From the NCBI RefSeq assembly GCF_965638725.1, contig NC_134957.1, positions 22,096,101 to 22,160,100 on the forward strand: DNA of 64,000 nt. Reading direction: 5' to 3'. The stretch is from Aptenodytes patagonicus. Lineage: Eukaryota; Chordata; Aves; Sphenisciformes; Spheniscidae. Within the stretch, counting starts at the first letter, position 1, and every line of letters starts with the position of its first letter. Made by a program: the position numbers and the translations under genes. The notes below the pieces were generated by a model. That model was given only the letters and a program-made list of their open reading frames with translations. It was not told the origin of the DNA and did no database searches. Positions 1-12,100 of the stretch are shown here, in pieces.

Positions 1-3000
1 AGGAGGATATGTCTACAGTGTGTTTCAGCTGTCTTCTTCCACATACATCTCAGTATGAATAGAGCTTGGTACAGACACAAAAACTGGTTTTATAAGAATT
101 TTAGAAATAGGATACCTTGAACGTGACATTTAAATGAAAGTCTCACTGATATACGTGGAACAAAAGTGAATAAAACTTGGAAGTACAAAAATTTGTTTTC
201 TTCCTCCTGCTACAGTTGAAACGCAGCTGTTTGAAATGCAGACCCCCCCTTCTTGGGGTCTATCGGCAAATTCATTAACTATTTTTTTGGCAGCAATATC
301 GCTAGCTGATCTACATGTCCTAGGACCTAAGTGAGTTGAAACAGAATTTCAGGACGAAGTTCCAAGGAATAGCATTAAGGGCGTTGTTATGTATCACTAT
401 GTTAAAAACACTAACTACAATTTAGCAGGAAAAACACTGGCAAAATACTACCTACTTCAGTCTGCCAATATTTATGAGTACTCTTGGGGCTCATCGGCAT
501 TACAAGAGACGAGTGAATCTAGTGGTTATATTATGTTCCGAAAATTTTGGGCCAAAACTTGTTTTTCACACAGCATTTCAAGAAAAGTATTTTGTTTTTC
601 CCACAGATTATAATGGACAATTGACAATAAATTGCATTTTTGTCAGGGTCATCAGCTATAATTCACAACACCCATTACATCCTTAGCAGTCAGAATCTAG
701 ACTAGCTGAAGCTTGTGTAAGGCAAGAGAAAACGGACGTGGACTGTCAAAGGCAGGTTTAACCAGCAGCAGTCACGACACTTTTTTTTTCCCTTTGGTGC
801 ATTGAAGACTAAAAGTGACTATTGCAGGTATTTTAAAGTGTCCTGGTTTTCCATGAAATAGATTTATTGGAGATTCATAACAATGGGAACAGAGCATTCA
901 TCACTGATGGACTCAGTTGTATCCCAGTGAATAGAATTTGCTGTTACTCAGGGCTGAAGCGAAGATAGATTACATGCCAGATTAGAAGAGAGGAATCGTC
1001 TCTGCTAGGAATAGAGAACAATTTGAATTACACAATACCCACCAAATCTTCTTTTCTATCTGATTAATGGAATATCAACAGGGAAAAAAATGGATGGAGA
1101 AACAGAGGTGAAGAATTAAATCACGATTTTGGAAATCAATTTCAGTGCAACCAGACTTTCACCAACATTTTGGCAGTTGAAAATAAGTTTAGGAATAAAG
1201 CCATGTGGATAACATGGTCTTTTCTTCTGATTGCTTTAATTAACATCTCATCAGTTACAGACTTCTCTACACCCCCAGCTTCTCTACCCCGGAGTCTCTA
1301 TCAGATAATGAAAGCAAAGGAAATGTACACTGGAATTGAAGGCAAAATAATAATGAAGAAAATGGACAGTATCTCTAAAACATAGTAAAATTAACAATTT
1401 TATCCATTAGAGTGCTATGTAGAGAGCAATGCAGTGAACTGAAGAAGTCTGTTAAGGACAGTTGAGAGGACACATCTCTAGATGATTGCCACCAGGAAAG
1501 GATTCCCTGCATGTATCACAGTTATGCTGGAGTCTGTCTGTCACTGCTGAGGTGGTTGAACACTGTGAAAAGAAAACCAGTAGGGAAGAGCTCATGATTG
1601 ACTTTTGAAAAGAGATTAAAGGATTAAATAATTATAACTTGGATAAATGACAATTAAGGGTGAGAAAACCTTCTAAAAGTAATTGAAGTTGAGCTCTGGA
1701 GAGGGAGTAGAACTAGTCAGTATTTTCTATGGGGCCACAGGTAGGAAATCTGAGAAAAAGAACCCGAGGGTAAAAACTGAAATTTGGTCCGGTCGTTCTA
1801 GTTAAGGTGGTACAAGCTTCATCACTGAGTCCTTTATATTTCAATGTCATATATTTTTTATGCTGTAGAGGATGATCTGTTACTGTCAGACGTACAAACT
1901 AAATCTAAGATACTTAATAGATGTCTACTGTCTTCTGCGTGTGCAATGCTGTCTGTGTGTATGCAGCTCAGGCTAACAGAGGAAAAAGATCATGGAAGTA
2001 AACGTTCATCAGCTATAACATGCTTCTTTTTAGGAATATATCTGATAGATACATTAGTAGATTCTTCTGGGGTTTTCCATACGTTTTCTGAGTCAAGAGT
2101 TAATATATTACTTATATATGAAAGCACCAAAAAATTGTCCACGGGACCAACTAAACTTTTGTATATCTTGGATTTGTAGCTTTAGAAAGGCAAATATTTT
2201 AATAGATCTTTTTTCCAAAAAATAAACAAATCCAGTATCCTAGCAACAGTTACATAGCTGATTACAAATATCAGACTTCCCAGGGTATTATGGAATTCAT
2301 TCTAGCAATCCAATTTAATTCATTCTGTTTTCAAACTAATTACCAGACTGACACAGGTTCTGAAGTTTGGAAGAAACATCAGATGTAAATGAGACTGCAG
2401 CATCCTCCAGGAGATGGGTACGCATCAGTGGAGAACAGAATAAGAAGATACATCAAGTCAGAAATTATGGCACTGATTTAGAAAAATACCTAAAAATGAA
2501 GCTCATTTTTCTTACAAAGCCTCTCTTGGCAGTTTGTGGAGGAGGTAGCAGTATGTTTGAGAGACGTCTACAGCACTGGTATTCATCATGTATTTGAATG
2601 CAGTGGAAGATTTGAGGCAGTTAGCTAAAGAAGTATGTACACTACTGCTCAAGAGGCGCAGCCTTAAGAAGTGCAAAACCTGATAAATCTTTCCAGCTCA
2701 GAAGGTTCCGTTTGTGTCGTACTTTCAGAGGTTGAATACCAGTGCGCTGCTGGGGTCACACCAGATCTGTTCCGTGGGATACGTAGGGGTTTTAGGAGTA
2801 TGAAACCACTTAAAAGAAAAAAAAAGAAAACCTCCAGTACGATAGACAAAATTACATAACTAGAAAAAGACAGTTGCTTTTTCCACGTGAGTGGTTCTGT
2901 AAGCAAGAGAACGTTGACTTGAATGTTGAAAACGCCTCCCTCTCAGTTCATTAGAGACCGCTCTAATGAACAGTCATTAGTCCAAATCAGTGTGTATTCT

Positions 3001-5189
3001 GTGCCAGTGATCGTTAATGGGTGCTCATCAGAAAGACCATCATGCTGGATTTCTGGTATCTTGATCCTGTGCAGGTGACAGGCTCTTCTTCAAGCACTGG
3101 CTGGTAAATATAGTGCTCCTGATGATCTGCCACTGGACTAAGCTTTCATCAGGAGAGCACAGGTACTCCTGACTGAAATAAATTTATGTTCCATTATTCT
3201 GCAAAGGAAAATACTGCAAGGACCATGAGTGGTGTTTTCAAGTCTATACCTTCAGTAGGAACTAAAAGCACAGTTGTGCTGTTCTCCCTATTTCCTTGAG
3301 ATTTGTCCTCTTTAAGTGCCTCGGGGATGAAACCAGTAATTTGAAATTTGCATCCATATTATCTGTTGCCTTCCCCATCCATATGCTCCGTCTCCAAGAG
3401 CCCAGGGCAAAGATGCCATTATACTCAGTCACTAACAAACCAGGTGCAGTCAAGAGATCTAACAGAATGTTAATAAAAGGTCTGATGAAGAACAAAAAAT
3501 AAACAAACCTGCTATTGTGCCTGTAAGAATTGCTGCTACCAGGAAATTAAAAAATTACACGCGGCATATGCTGCCTGCCTACACTCAGCACTGCTGTTCA
3601 GCTCTGAAATCATTTCCACCAGGTACAAAGAAAATCAAGTAAATTGATTTGCAAAACATCAATTTGCAAAATCTGGTGAGATTACAAAAATGTCACTCTC
3701 TTCCGTGCGTCTCTGAGACCACATACTTATTTTTATGGTTTAAAACAAAACTCTAAAGAATCACATAATTGTGTACATCTCATTCTTGAAAGATGGCATA
3801 GACTTAAATTTAAAAAAAAATAGTTTTGCTGAAGCTTCACCATGGTCAGAGGATCAAAGCTCCACAACGTGTTGTTTTAAAAGATAACAGAAATAATGAA
3901 TTGGCTGGAAGTGTGTTTATCTGGTTTCAAAGTTCAGCAGTGTGAGGGAAAAAAAGATACTGGAGAGTGACTGAGAGAGACATAGATTTAAAAAAAAAGT
4001 AATCACAGAATACAGCTATTTTAGAAACCAGAAACTGTGCGTCCTGCTACAGTACTCACATAAGCATAAGAACTGGATCCACATAAGAACCAGGGATCAA
4101 GAAGACCATACTGCTATCAGAGATCTGCTCTGTCAGACATTGTTCCCGCTTCTGTCCGCATGTCGGGGGACAGAACTGGGCTGGGATGCCTAGGGCTGCC
4201 AGCCAGGACCACGTGGGCCCATCCTTTCGAAGAGGCCACGGGATGCTCCTTTGAGACCTTCTGAGCACATTCACTGTTTGCAGCAGGGCTCGGGGTTGGT
4301 GGAGCCTTTTGGCTTGGGAAATGCTTCTGTTTTGTTTTAGAGAACCGCACCGACACCTAGCCGATTTAAACCACTGAGAAGCAGCCTTTTCTCTTATTTG
4401 TATTCCCCTCGTGAAATTTTCCGTGCTGCAACTATTATGTGCGTGCACGTTTTGAAGACAGAGATTTGTGTAGCCCCAAAGAAGCAGCAGCACACGCTGC
4501 ACGTGGGATTGCTTTAACCACTGCAGCAACAGGTTCTTACCCAGGGTTTGTCCCCCGCGTCCCACCCCCTCTTTTGAGGGTGTCAGGTGGGACAAGGACT
4601 CCATTTGCTGAAAAGATACAGAGATTTAAGACATCGCAGAAGCGTCTCCCTGGATGTAGCATGTTTCTCTCCCTCCCTGCTCTTCTCTAAGGGCACTGTA
4701 TGAGGAGGAAGGCCCCCCTCTGCTTTGCAGAGGCAAGAGAAAAAGGCCCATCCGTTAGGTTAGCAGACTTAGTTACTGCCAACTAATGTAGTTAGTCCAG
4801 TGTCAAATAGCAAATGTCTGTGACAAAAGTTCAGGATTCACTTGATAATTGCAGGAGAGGAAGAGGGGTGGGGAAGACAGGTTTGCTGTAGGTACACAGA
4901 ATGAAATTCGTTTTAACGTTTTGCCTTTAAAAGATATGGAAAGATATAGATCAACTGTCTAATTAAAAGGATGTTTTTTAGGGTGCAAGACAAAGAACTC
5001 AGAAAATAGAAAATGTCACGTTTATGGTATTTCATGCGACTTTTTACCTAAATCTGTACTGTCAGTGCATTTGATCAGATTTCCAGTCTCTCCGGAGTAT
5101 ATGAAGACAATAATTGTGGGGAAATACTTCGAACAATATTTGGGCAAGGCTATAAATGTGACAAAACAAGATTCTGATTTTTCATCCCC

Positions 5190-5660
5190 AGCGATTTACC
5201 CGTCTGTCGTTACCAGCGCGGAGACTCGCGGGGGTCAGTCCCCTGTCCCTGCGGAGAAGGAGCAGCTCTTCAGCTGGAGGGACTTGACTGCGGATTGGTA
5301 TTGTGTGGACTCCAGCACCCTCTCATGGTGCAAGCGCTTGCTCACCGAATGTTCCCATACGCTTACAAACGAACGCCTGCATTTGCAATGACGAGACAAA
5401 CTTTGCTGCAAATGGCCACTTTTTCACTTGGTGGCAATTACAAGTTTTGTAATATTTTAACCAGCTTTACTCGCAATCTGCGCTGACGGACCTTGCTACG
5501 CACTCCATGTACCCTGCCCGTATTTCCGCGTTGAGTTGTGATAAAATTTTGAAGTGGGGGATGGGACGACTGAGAAATGTGAGCGAGCGGGAGGCGGGTG
5601 ATGACTAAGAGCAACGACGCCATGCGTGCGGCTTGCAGTCAAAGGCGAGGCAGGTGCTAC
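5190..5660. promoter_or_regulatory. Weak CpG-dense patch, possible orphan CpG islet
   Basis: CpG dinucleotides are clearly denser here (for example around 5190-5235, 5460-5530 and 5570-5660) than in the surrounding AT-rich sequence, where they are scarce. Overall GC content stays moderate, so this is not a classical strong island. It lies about 6.5 kb upstream of the ZDHHC15 start and has no recognised gene attached. It could be a small unmethylated promoter or enhancer, or simply a local fluctuation. Confidence 0.25.
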
Positions 5661-8600
5661 CGTATAGGACAAAGAAAGCCGGGAAGAGTAAGTCCGCTTT
5701 GGTTTCAGTATTAGTGGTAGGATAATTGTCTAAATCTAACTTTCGTCCCAGAGCCACAGAGAGAGATCTTAGAACAGGTATATACAAACACAGCTCTACC
5801 CACTTCGTTAGAGCTCTGCTGATTTACACCAAGTGAGTATGTTCTAGCGGTTTCCTTAATTTACTTTATCCGCTGCAAGATGGTATCATGATGTTGTATA
5901 CAGATTATGTGGATAAATGTATGACAGGACCACTGTATGTGCGCACAAACTCATGTAAAATGCAGGAGTCCCAGTACAGAGCCGCAAAGTCCTGCCGAAA
6001 GTAACCAAAAAGGTGTTTCTGGGAAGGCGTTAATGTGTAAATGTGGCAGCTTATCACACGTACTGGAGCGTTCTTACTGAATATAACAAAAATACAGCTT
6101 GCTCATAGGTTAGTACCAGTCAATCCTCATTATGCTTTCACCATCTCCTAGTACTTAGCTGGAAACATGGGGAAGAGAAGGGAAAGCTTTTATAAAATAT
6201 GGCGCTCTCTGAGAAGTCACCAGTAAAAATAACAGCCTCTCTTGCGAAGCCTGAAGATGATCGGTTGCATCTACTTTTTCTTTTTAAAAGTATTCCCTAA
6301 TCCTGATTCTTTGGCCCGTTAGTCCTTTGAATTTTCTGATAACGACAGCAATCAAACAAAATTGCTGAATTCTGGCCTGTTTGAAACTAACCGTGAAGGC
6401 TACTGAAAAACTCCAGCTACAGCAAAAACTGCCACTGCCGTTGAAAGCTCTGTAAGCTGCCGTTCACGCTGCACTAACTACACACAACAATCTGGACGAC
6501 AGCCAAGATATTAATCAGGAGTTACGGAGCTCTGCATGGCCAATCTCTGGACCAGCTCTCTTTTTTTCCTCTGCAATCAGCTGTTTAATTTCCATTTTTC
6601 TGAAAAAGCTTGGTCTAACTCCTCTGCGCGAGCTGGGGTGCGGCATTTTTGATACAAAGCCCAAATCTGATGTGATTAGATTTAGCATGTGTTGTAAGAT
6701 TTATCTACTTACCTACAAGTACGGTATGTGATAGTCCCAAGATACGATCAAGGTAGGGAGGGTCGCTGTGTTTTCCTGCAATAAATGACAGAACGGGCCA
6801 GGCTTTAGGCCCACAAGCCTTTTTCAGATCAGCAGGGAGGTCAGAAGCCAGGGCGCTCGGCTGCCAGTCGGGGTTGGTTTTGGTTCCCTTTTTAGGTCGT
6901 GGATTATCACATCTTCTTGGATATCTCTGTCACTGACAAGCAAAACCATGTGTAACCTACCCAGATACAAATACCTGACAATAAAAAAAAAGGTTACACC
7001 TTTATTTTACACACACTAGGTTAAAAGTAGTTTGGAAAGTTAGATCTTGACAAGGTTTGGCTCGTTACTGTTTACGACTGCTTTGTAGCTATCTCTCCAC
7101 ATACCTTCAGGGCTTGCATATACTACAAGCTTAAGCAAGATTTTGAAATGAACAGTGGGGAAAGTAACTTGCGCAACTTTGATTTTTCTGGATTAGAATA
7201 TCATTTCGAAAGGCGGTACTGTAGTCTGTGCACAGTTTCACATTCCACACTGGAAATATAAACTGCATTTTCCAGTTGTGTTTTTTTACAGGACAATGCA
7301 ATTAAGCATTTTCTCCCACGTGTAATTTTTTAAGAGCTTTTTCTCATACGAAAGACAGCATTTCGGTGAAATTGGTACATGTGGTCCTTTGGGTTTTTCT
7401 GCAATAGGTCAATTGTAAAAACTGGCATTTGTTTCCTGAGTTTATATTGCTTCCTGATGTGTTTTAGCTATTTTTTTTTTGACCAGTGCCAAAGCCAGTG
7501 CCATCTTAGCTGGTGTCGGTCTTACTCTAGTCTTCAGTCTACAGCTCTTTGTAATGATGTGTTTCCTGATGCCCAGAGTCTCTATGGCACTGGTGAGTCA
7601 CCACCACCTTCCTTTCTTTGAGCACCCAAAAGTGATGTTTTTCGAGAAAAAGCCGATGATGATGAGCCTTATTTAAATCGCCCTAAAGCTGATGGTACTT
7701 GATTTTCTTATCTGCCTTCCTTTGTGCTGCAGTCTTTGACAGTAGTTTTAAACAGTCTAGTTACACACGGGGATGAAATCACAGCTTTCCGAACTCTGCA
7801 GAAGTTTGCTTCTTTGTTTAAAGAGTTGTGTGTGATGTGTATTAGCAGGAAACTGCTCATGGTCAGAATGAAACTGAAAGATACAGATATTATTTAGGAT
7901 AATCCCACGTCTTCCTAAACCACCCTCTTAAGTCGGGCTACTTGCAAGCGTTGCAGTTGCTGTGGAGCCCAGTGAGGCTGCACATCCAGAGGGGACTTTC
8001 TTTGCGTTGTAAAATTGGCTGAAGCTCAGCTTTAGATTCAACATTTCTTTTGAATGACATCTGTAGTGTTGATTTCTGAAAAGGGCACAAGGTACCTTAT
8101 GCCAGTTATATCTAACTCCAGCTGGCAATTTCAAATGGGGAGCTACCATTTGAACCACAAGTGCAAAAAATACATTATAAGAATGACAAGATTTCAAGGT
8201 CGCATGATTATTTTTGTTTTAAAGAGCTGTATTTGGGAATCTCTTACCTCAGATGAGCTCATGTTTATATGACTAAGTCTCCCCTGGAAGCCCATGAAAC
8301 AAAAGAATTTTGAAGATAATCCATGTGGCTGTCAGAACACATAGAAAAACTGGCTGTTGAACAAAAAAAAATAGTCTTAACTTTATTTACAGAGGCATTA
8401 TCTGAAAACGCCTCTTCACTTTTACAGCATTCCGTTGCTGTCTGTTGGAGAGGTTGCCTTCCTGCTTTACATACACACACGCAGGAAAAATCTATCATGA
8501 ATGTGCTGTGCCTCCCATCTATATGATTAGCAGTTTTGAGATTTTAGGAGAGGAGGTTCTGTGAGTTGCTTCAGGTAGCAATCTAGCTCACAAGAATGAT

Positions 8601-8800
8601 TTTTAAATCTTACTGTTTGTAAAACGTAGTGCTGGCAAAAATGTTGGCTTCTCAGCTCTGTGCAGTGTGGGGAAGGAGGAGAAAGCAAGCAGGCATTTGC
8701 ATCTTCCTCTTCCAAATCCTCAAAACATCGAGTGTACGTGTCCTGAATCCCCTCCCTGAATGCCCTGGAAGGGGGCATTTCTCTTTCCATTGACTATAAA

Positions 8801-8820
8801 TATATATATATATATATATA
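8801..8820. repeat. (TA)n microsatellite
   Basis: Ten uninterrupted TA units, preceded by TATAAA and followed by an A-rich stretch. Simple sequence with no coding role; probably length-polymorphic. Confidence 0.95.
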
Positions 8821-9239
8821 AAAATAAAACCCATAGACTGTGGATTTCACAATCTAAGTCAGATGTCAGAGATTTTGTGTTTAGGGTTACATGTAGCTCA
8901 GGCCAACGGCATCTGCAAGGCACTTTTGCTACAGCAGGGACTATCCAAAAGCTTGGTTAAGCTGGACCACACACAGAAAATTAAAACAAGTGCCAAAAAG
9001 TTCAGAGTTTGTATTAAAGAAGGAGTTTAGTAGCCTGAAGAAGAGAATAGTGACCGTACAGACTGTGAGCAGGGGTTAAGACAGCTGTTGCCTCATTACT
9101 GAACAAATTTTTTGAGAAAATCAGAGGTTGTAGATCATCTCCGTCTTAAAATATTGAAAGAACTAAATATGGAATTACGAGTGTGGTCTAAGGATTTGTA
9201 GATGATGTCTAAATTTCTAGGTGATGTCTAAATTCAGGG

Positions 9240-10582
9240 ATTTGGGCAGGAGAATGGCACTCTCCATCATTTATCAGCAGTCCTGGTTAACGGGGGAGGT
9301 CCCGGACGACTGGAGGCTTGCCAATGTGACGCCCATCTACAAGAAGGGCCGGAAGGAGGATCCGGGGACCTACAGGCCTGTCAGCCTGGCCTCGGTGCCG
9401 GGGAAGATTATGGAGCGGTTCATCTTGAGGGCGCTCACAAGGCATGAGCGGGACAACCAGGGGATCCGGCCCAGCCAGCACGGATTCATGAGGGGCAGGT
9501 CCTGCTTGACCAACCTGATCTCCTTCTATGACCAGGTGACCTGCCTAGTGGATGAGGGAAAGGCTGTGGATGTGGTCTACCTGGACTTTCCCCACAGCAT
9601 TCTCCTAGAGAAGCTGGCAGCTCACGGCTTAGGCAGGTGTACTCTGCGCTGGGTCAAAAACTGGCTGGACGGCCGGGCCCAGAGAGTTGTGGTGAATGGA
9701 GTTACATCCAGCTGGCGGCCGGTCACGAGCGGTGTTCCCCAGGGCTCAGTACTGGGGCCGGTCTTGTTTAATATCTTTATTGATGATCTGGATGAGGGGA
9801 TCGAGTGCACCCTCAGCAAGTTTGCAGATGACACCAAGTTGGGTGGGAGTGTTGATCTGCTCGAGGGTAGGAAGGCTCTGCAGAGGGACCTGGACAGGCT
9901 GGATCGATGGACCTGGGGGTGCTGGTCGACAGCCGGCTGAACATGAGCCGGCAGTGTGCCCAGGTGGCCAAGAAGGCCAATGGCATCCTGGCCTGTATCA
10001 GAAATAGTGTGGCCAGCGGGAGCAGGGAAGTGATCGTGCCCCTGTACTCGGCCCTGGTGAGGCCGCACCTCGAATACTGTGTTCAGTTTTGGGCCCCTCA
10101 CTACAAGAAGGACATGGAGGTGCTGGAGCGTGTCCAGAGAAGGGCAACGAGGCTGGTGAGGGGTCTGGAGAACAAGTCTGATGAGGAGCGGCTGAGGGAA
10201 CTGGGGTTGTTTAGCCTGGAGAAGACGAGGCTGAGGGGAGACCTTATTGTGCTCTACTACTACCTGAAAGGAGGTTGTAGCGGGGTGGGTGTGGGTCTCT
10301 TCTCCCAAGTAACAAGCGATAGGACGAGAGGAAATGGCCTCAAGTTGCGGCAGGGGAGGTTTAGATTGGATGTGAGGAAAAATTTCTTTACTGAAAAAGT
10401 GGTTAAACATTGGAAGAGGCTGCCCAGGGAAGTGGTGGAGTCACCGTCCCTGGAGGTATTTAAAAGATGTGTAGATGAGGCGCTTAGGGACATGGTTTAG
10501 TGGGCATGGGGGTGTTGGGTTGATGGTTGGACTCGATGATCTTAGAGGTCTTTTCCAATCTTAATGATTCTATGATTCTATG
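9240..10582 (+). mobile_element. CR1 non-LTR retrotransposon, 5'-truncated, with internal deletions
   Basis: The translated sequence is the reverse transcriptase part of CR1 ORF2, readable at 9246-9912 and again at 9907-10500. Hallmarks are [30 protein letters not shown], the catalytic FADDT box and the C-terminal SLEVFKR...DEALRDMV. The non-coding 3' end follows and finishes with two copies of ATTCTATG at 10567-10582, the family's characteristic terminus. The endonuclease half is missing (5' truncation). Two breaks disable it: about seven residues are lost just after the motif-A LDF near 9590, and a larger deletion with a frame change sits near 9912, where the reading frame jumps from ...LDRW to DLGVLVDSR. 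The copy is therefore dead. It has the same orientation as ZDHHC15 and lies about 1.4 kb upstream of its start. Confidence 0.95.
9246..10500 (+). pseudogene. Broken CR1 ORF2 reverse transcriptase
   Basis: Two overlapping frames together cover most of a CR1 reverse transcriptase plus its C-terminal region. The first frame carries the fingers/palm motifs including FADDT. The second carries the conserved tail (RSTLEYC-like [34 protein letters not shown]) and ends at a TAG stop at 10498-10500. In CR1 elements these form one continuous frame. Here a segment between the two is gone and the frame has shifted, and the motif-A region has also lost the AFD part of its signature. No functional product is expected. 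The long antisense frame over the same bases is a shadow of the GC-rich element. Confidence 0.9.
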
Positions 10583-11479
10583 AAATGTGGTACCTATACT
10601 CAAAAAGAGAGAAAAGTTGCCAGAGGCAGTACCGCCTGCCAGTTTGATACCATCAAGGACAGTTTTAGAACAAATTCTGAGGAAGAAACCTGGTGAACAA
10701 AGAGGTGACTGGAAAGTGTGGTAGATTACACCAGGGTTTTATCAGAAGTACATTCTGTTAGATAAATTGCTCTCTTGATGAGAAAACTCATTTCCTTAAC
10801 AGAGGCAATATAGCAGATTTAATTAACCGAAGCCTTAGCTCAAAACACATTACTGAATGTGGAGATGAGGGGGATTCCTGAAGGAATTCAAAGGGGGTTG
10901 TGGAGCAGGCTGGGGGAGTGGGGTGGTCTTTTTTTTTTTTCCCTTCTTTTTTTTACATTAAATGCCATGTTATTAGATTGTTGGGAGGGGATGCTCGTTT
11001 TGTTCCACAGGTTGTCTTGAATCTGATCTTCCCTTGTGTATTCACCAGTAACCGAGGTTTGTGCTTAGGAAATTTGAGAGCAGTACAAAGCTGGTGTTGT
11101 CAGCGCAGAGGACAGGATTGTCCTACAAGAAAAACAAGATAAGCTTAATAGAACAAAGTACAAAATTATATGATTACCGATAAAAAGAGCTTTTAGTATA
11201 AAGATTCATCAGTCGGAGAGAACGCAGAGGAAAGACACACGAGTACGTTAGACATGTGAACTGCCACAGGGGTGCCACCATGGAAGAAGAGGCTAGTGTG
11301 GGCTCTCCGTGGGGTATTTCTAGCAGAGAGAAGGATAGCTGAGTACCGGTGTGCCGGGGACGGGCATTGGAGTCCGAACACTGCAGAGGAACTTGAATTA
11401 GGGCGAGTGGCGAGGTATCGTGGCCTGTGCCGGCTTGTGCCTCCGTAACTGGGCATTCTAGGGGCGTCTTAAATCTATT
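10583..11479. other. Short spacer between CR1 and ZDHHC15 CpG island
   Basis: AT-rich sequence with T-rich runs (about 10928-10952) and then a gradual rise in CpG toward 11.2-11.5 kb. No coding or RNA feature recognised. Confidence 0.5.
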
Positions 11480-11830
11480 TCGCGTAGACAGATCCGTCTC
11501 AGAAAAGCAGCTTGTTCCGCTTAATCGAACGGTGGTGGGGAGGGGACAAGGCGACTTCGCGATCGCCTCCTGGCAGCGGCTGTGGTAGGGCCGTGGCGGT
11601 GCCGCACCCCGCGGCTACGCGTGGGCCGTCAACGGATGAAAAGCGCCGAACCACCCAGGGAGACCCAAGCTCCGCAGCAGCTTGCCGTGGCCGGCGACCC
11701 GCCGTGGGCCAGACCGGAGCTCGGCGAGCTCTCGGAGGGGCCGGCGGCGGCGCCCAGCGGGGCGGAGCCCCGCGGCCTTCCCCCGGCACCCCGCCGGGCG
11801 GACGCCGTGCCCGCCCTCCGTGCGCCCGCC

Positions 11831-11847
11831 CCGCCAGGGGGCGCCGC
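11831..11847 (+). promoter_or_regulatory. Candidate CTCF site, forward orientation
   Basis: CCGCCAGGGGGCGCCGC matches the CTCF core (CCASYAGRKGGCRS) at all but one position. It lies in a GC-rich island, so chance similarity is more likely than it would be in AT-rich DNA. It sits about 150 bases before the ZDHHC15 ATG and points into the gene. Confidence 0.45.
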
Positions 11848-11982
11848 AGCGCCGCGCCGCGCCCAGCCCCGCCGCTGCCCGCCAGGCCGCTCAGCCGAGC
11901 TCCGAGCGCCCCGCGCTTCCCCCCCCCCGCGCCGCTCAGCCCCGCGCAGCCGATGCCCGATGCGGCCGGGCTGAGGTGAAAG

Positions 11983-12100
11983 ATGGCTCTGTCGCGGGGG
12001 CTGCGGTGCTGCCAGCGGGCGTTCGCCTGGCTGCCCGTCCTCATCATCGCCCTCGTCGTCCTCTGGTCCTACTACGCCTACGTCTGCGAGCTGTGCCTGG
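11983..12100 (+). CDS. ZDHHC15: ZDHHC15 coding exon 1
   Basis: Residues 1-39, starting [10 protein letters not shown] and containing the first membrane segment (about 14-34). The ATG context is AAGATGG (A at -3, G at +4), a good initiation context, and an in-frame TGA lies at 11977-11979. The human protein has a few extra residues before the matching MALS, which this TGA rules out here. It ends with one base of a split codon before GTGAGC. Confidence 0.95.

Larger units (their letters stand above)
1..9220. other. Intergenic DNA upstream of ZDHHC15, no gene recognised
   Basis: AT-rich DNA with many short reading frames, none above about 110 codons. None shows a protein family signature, conserved splice-site pairing or codon bias that I can recognise. 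It holds an (AT)n microsatellite at 8801-8820 and a mild CpG-dense patch at about 5190-5660 (both listed separately). A non-coding transcript or distal regulatory elements cannot be excluded from sequence alone. Confidence 0.6.

Noticed and set aside
9622-10410. Antisense 262-codon reading frame
   Set aside because: It lies entirely opposite the CR1 reverse transcriptase and has no recognised domain; it is a shadow of the GC-rich element.
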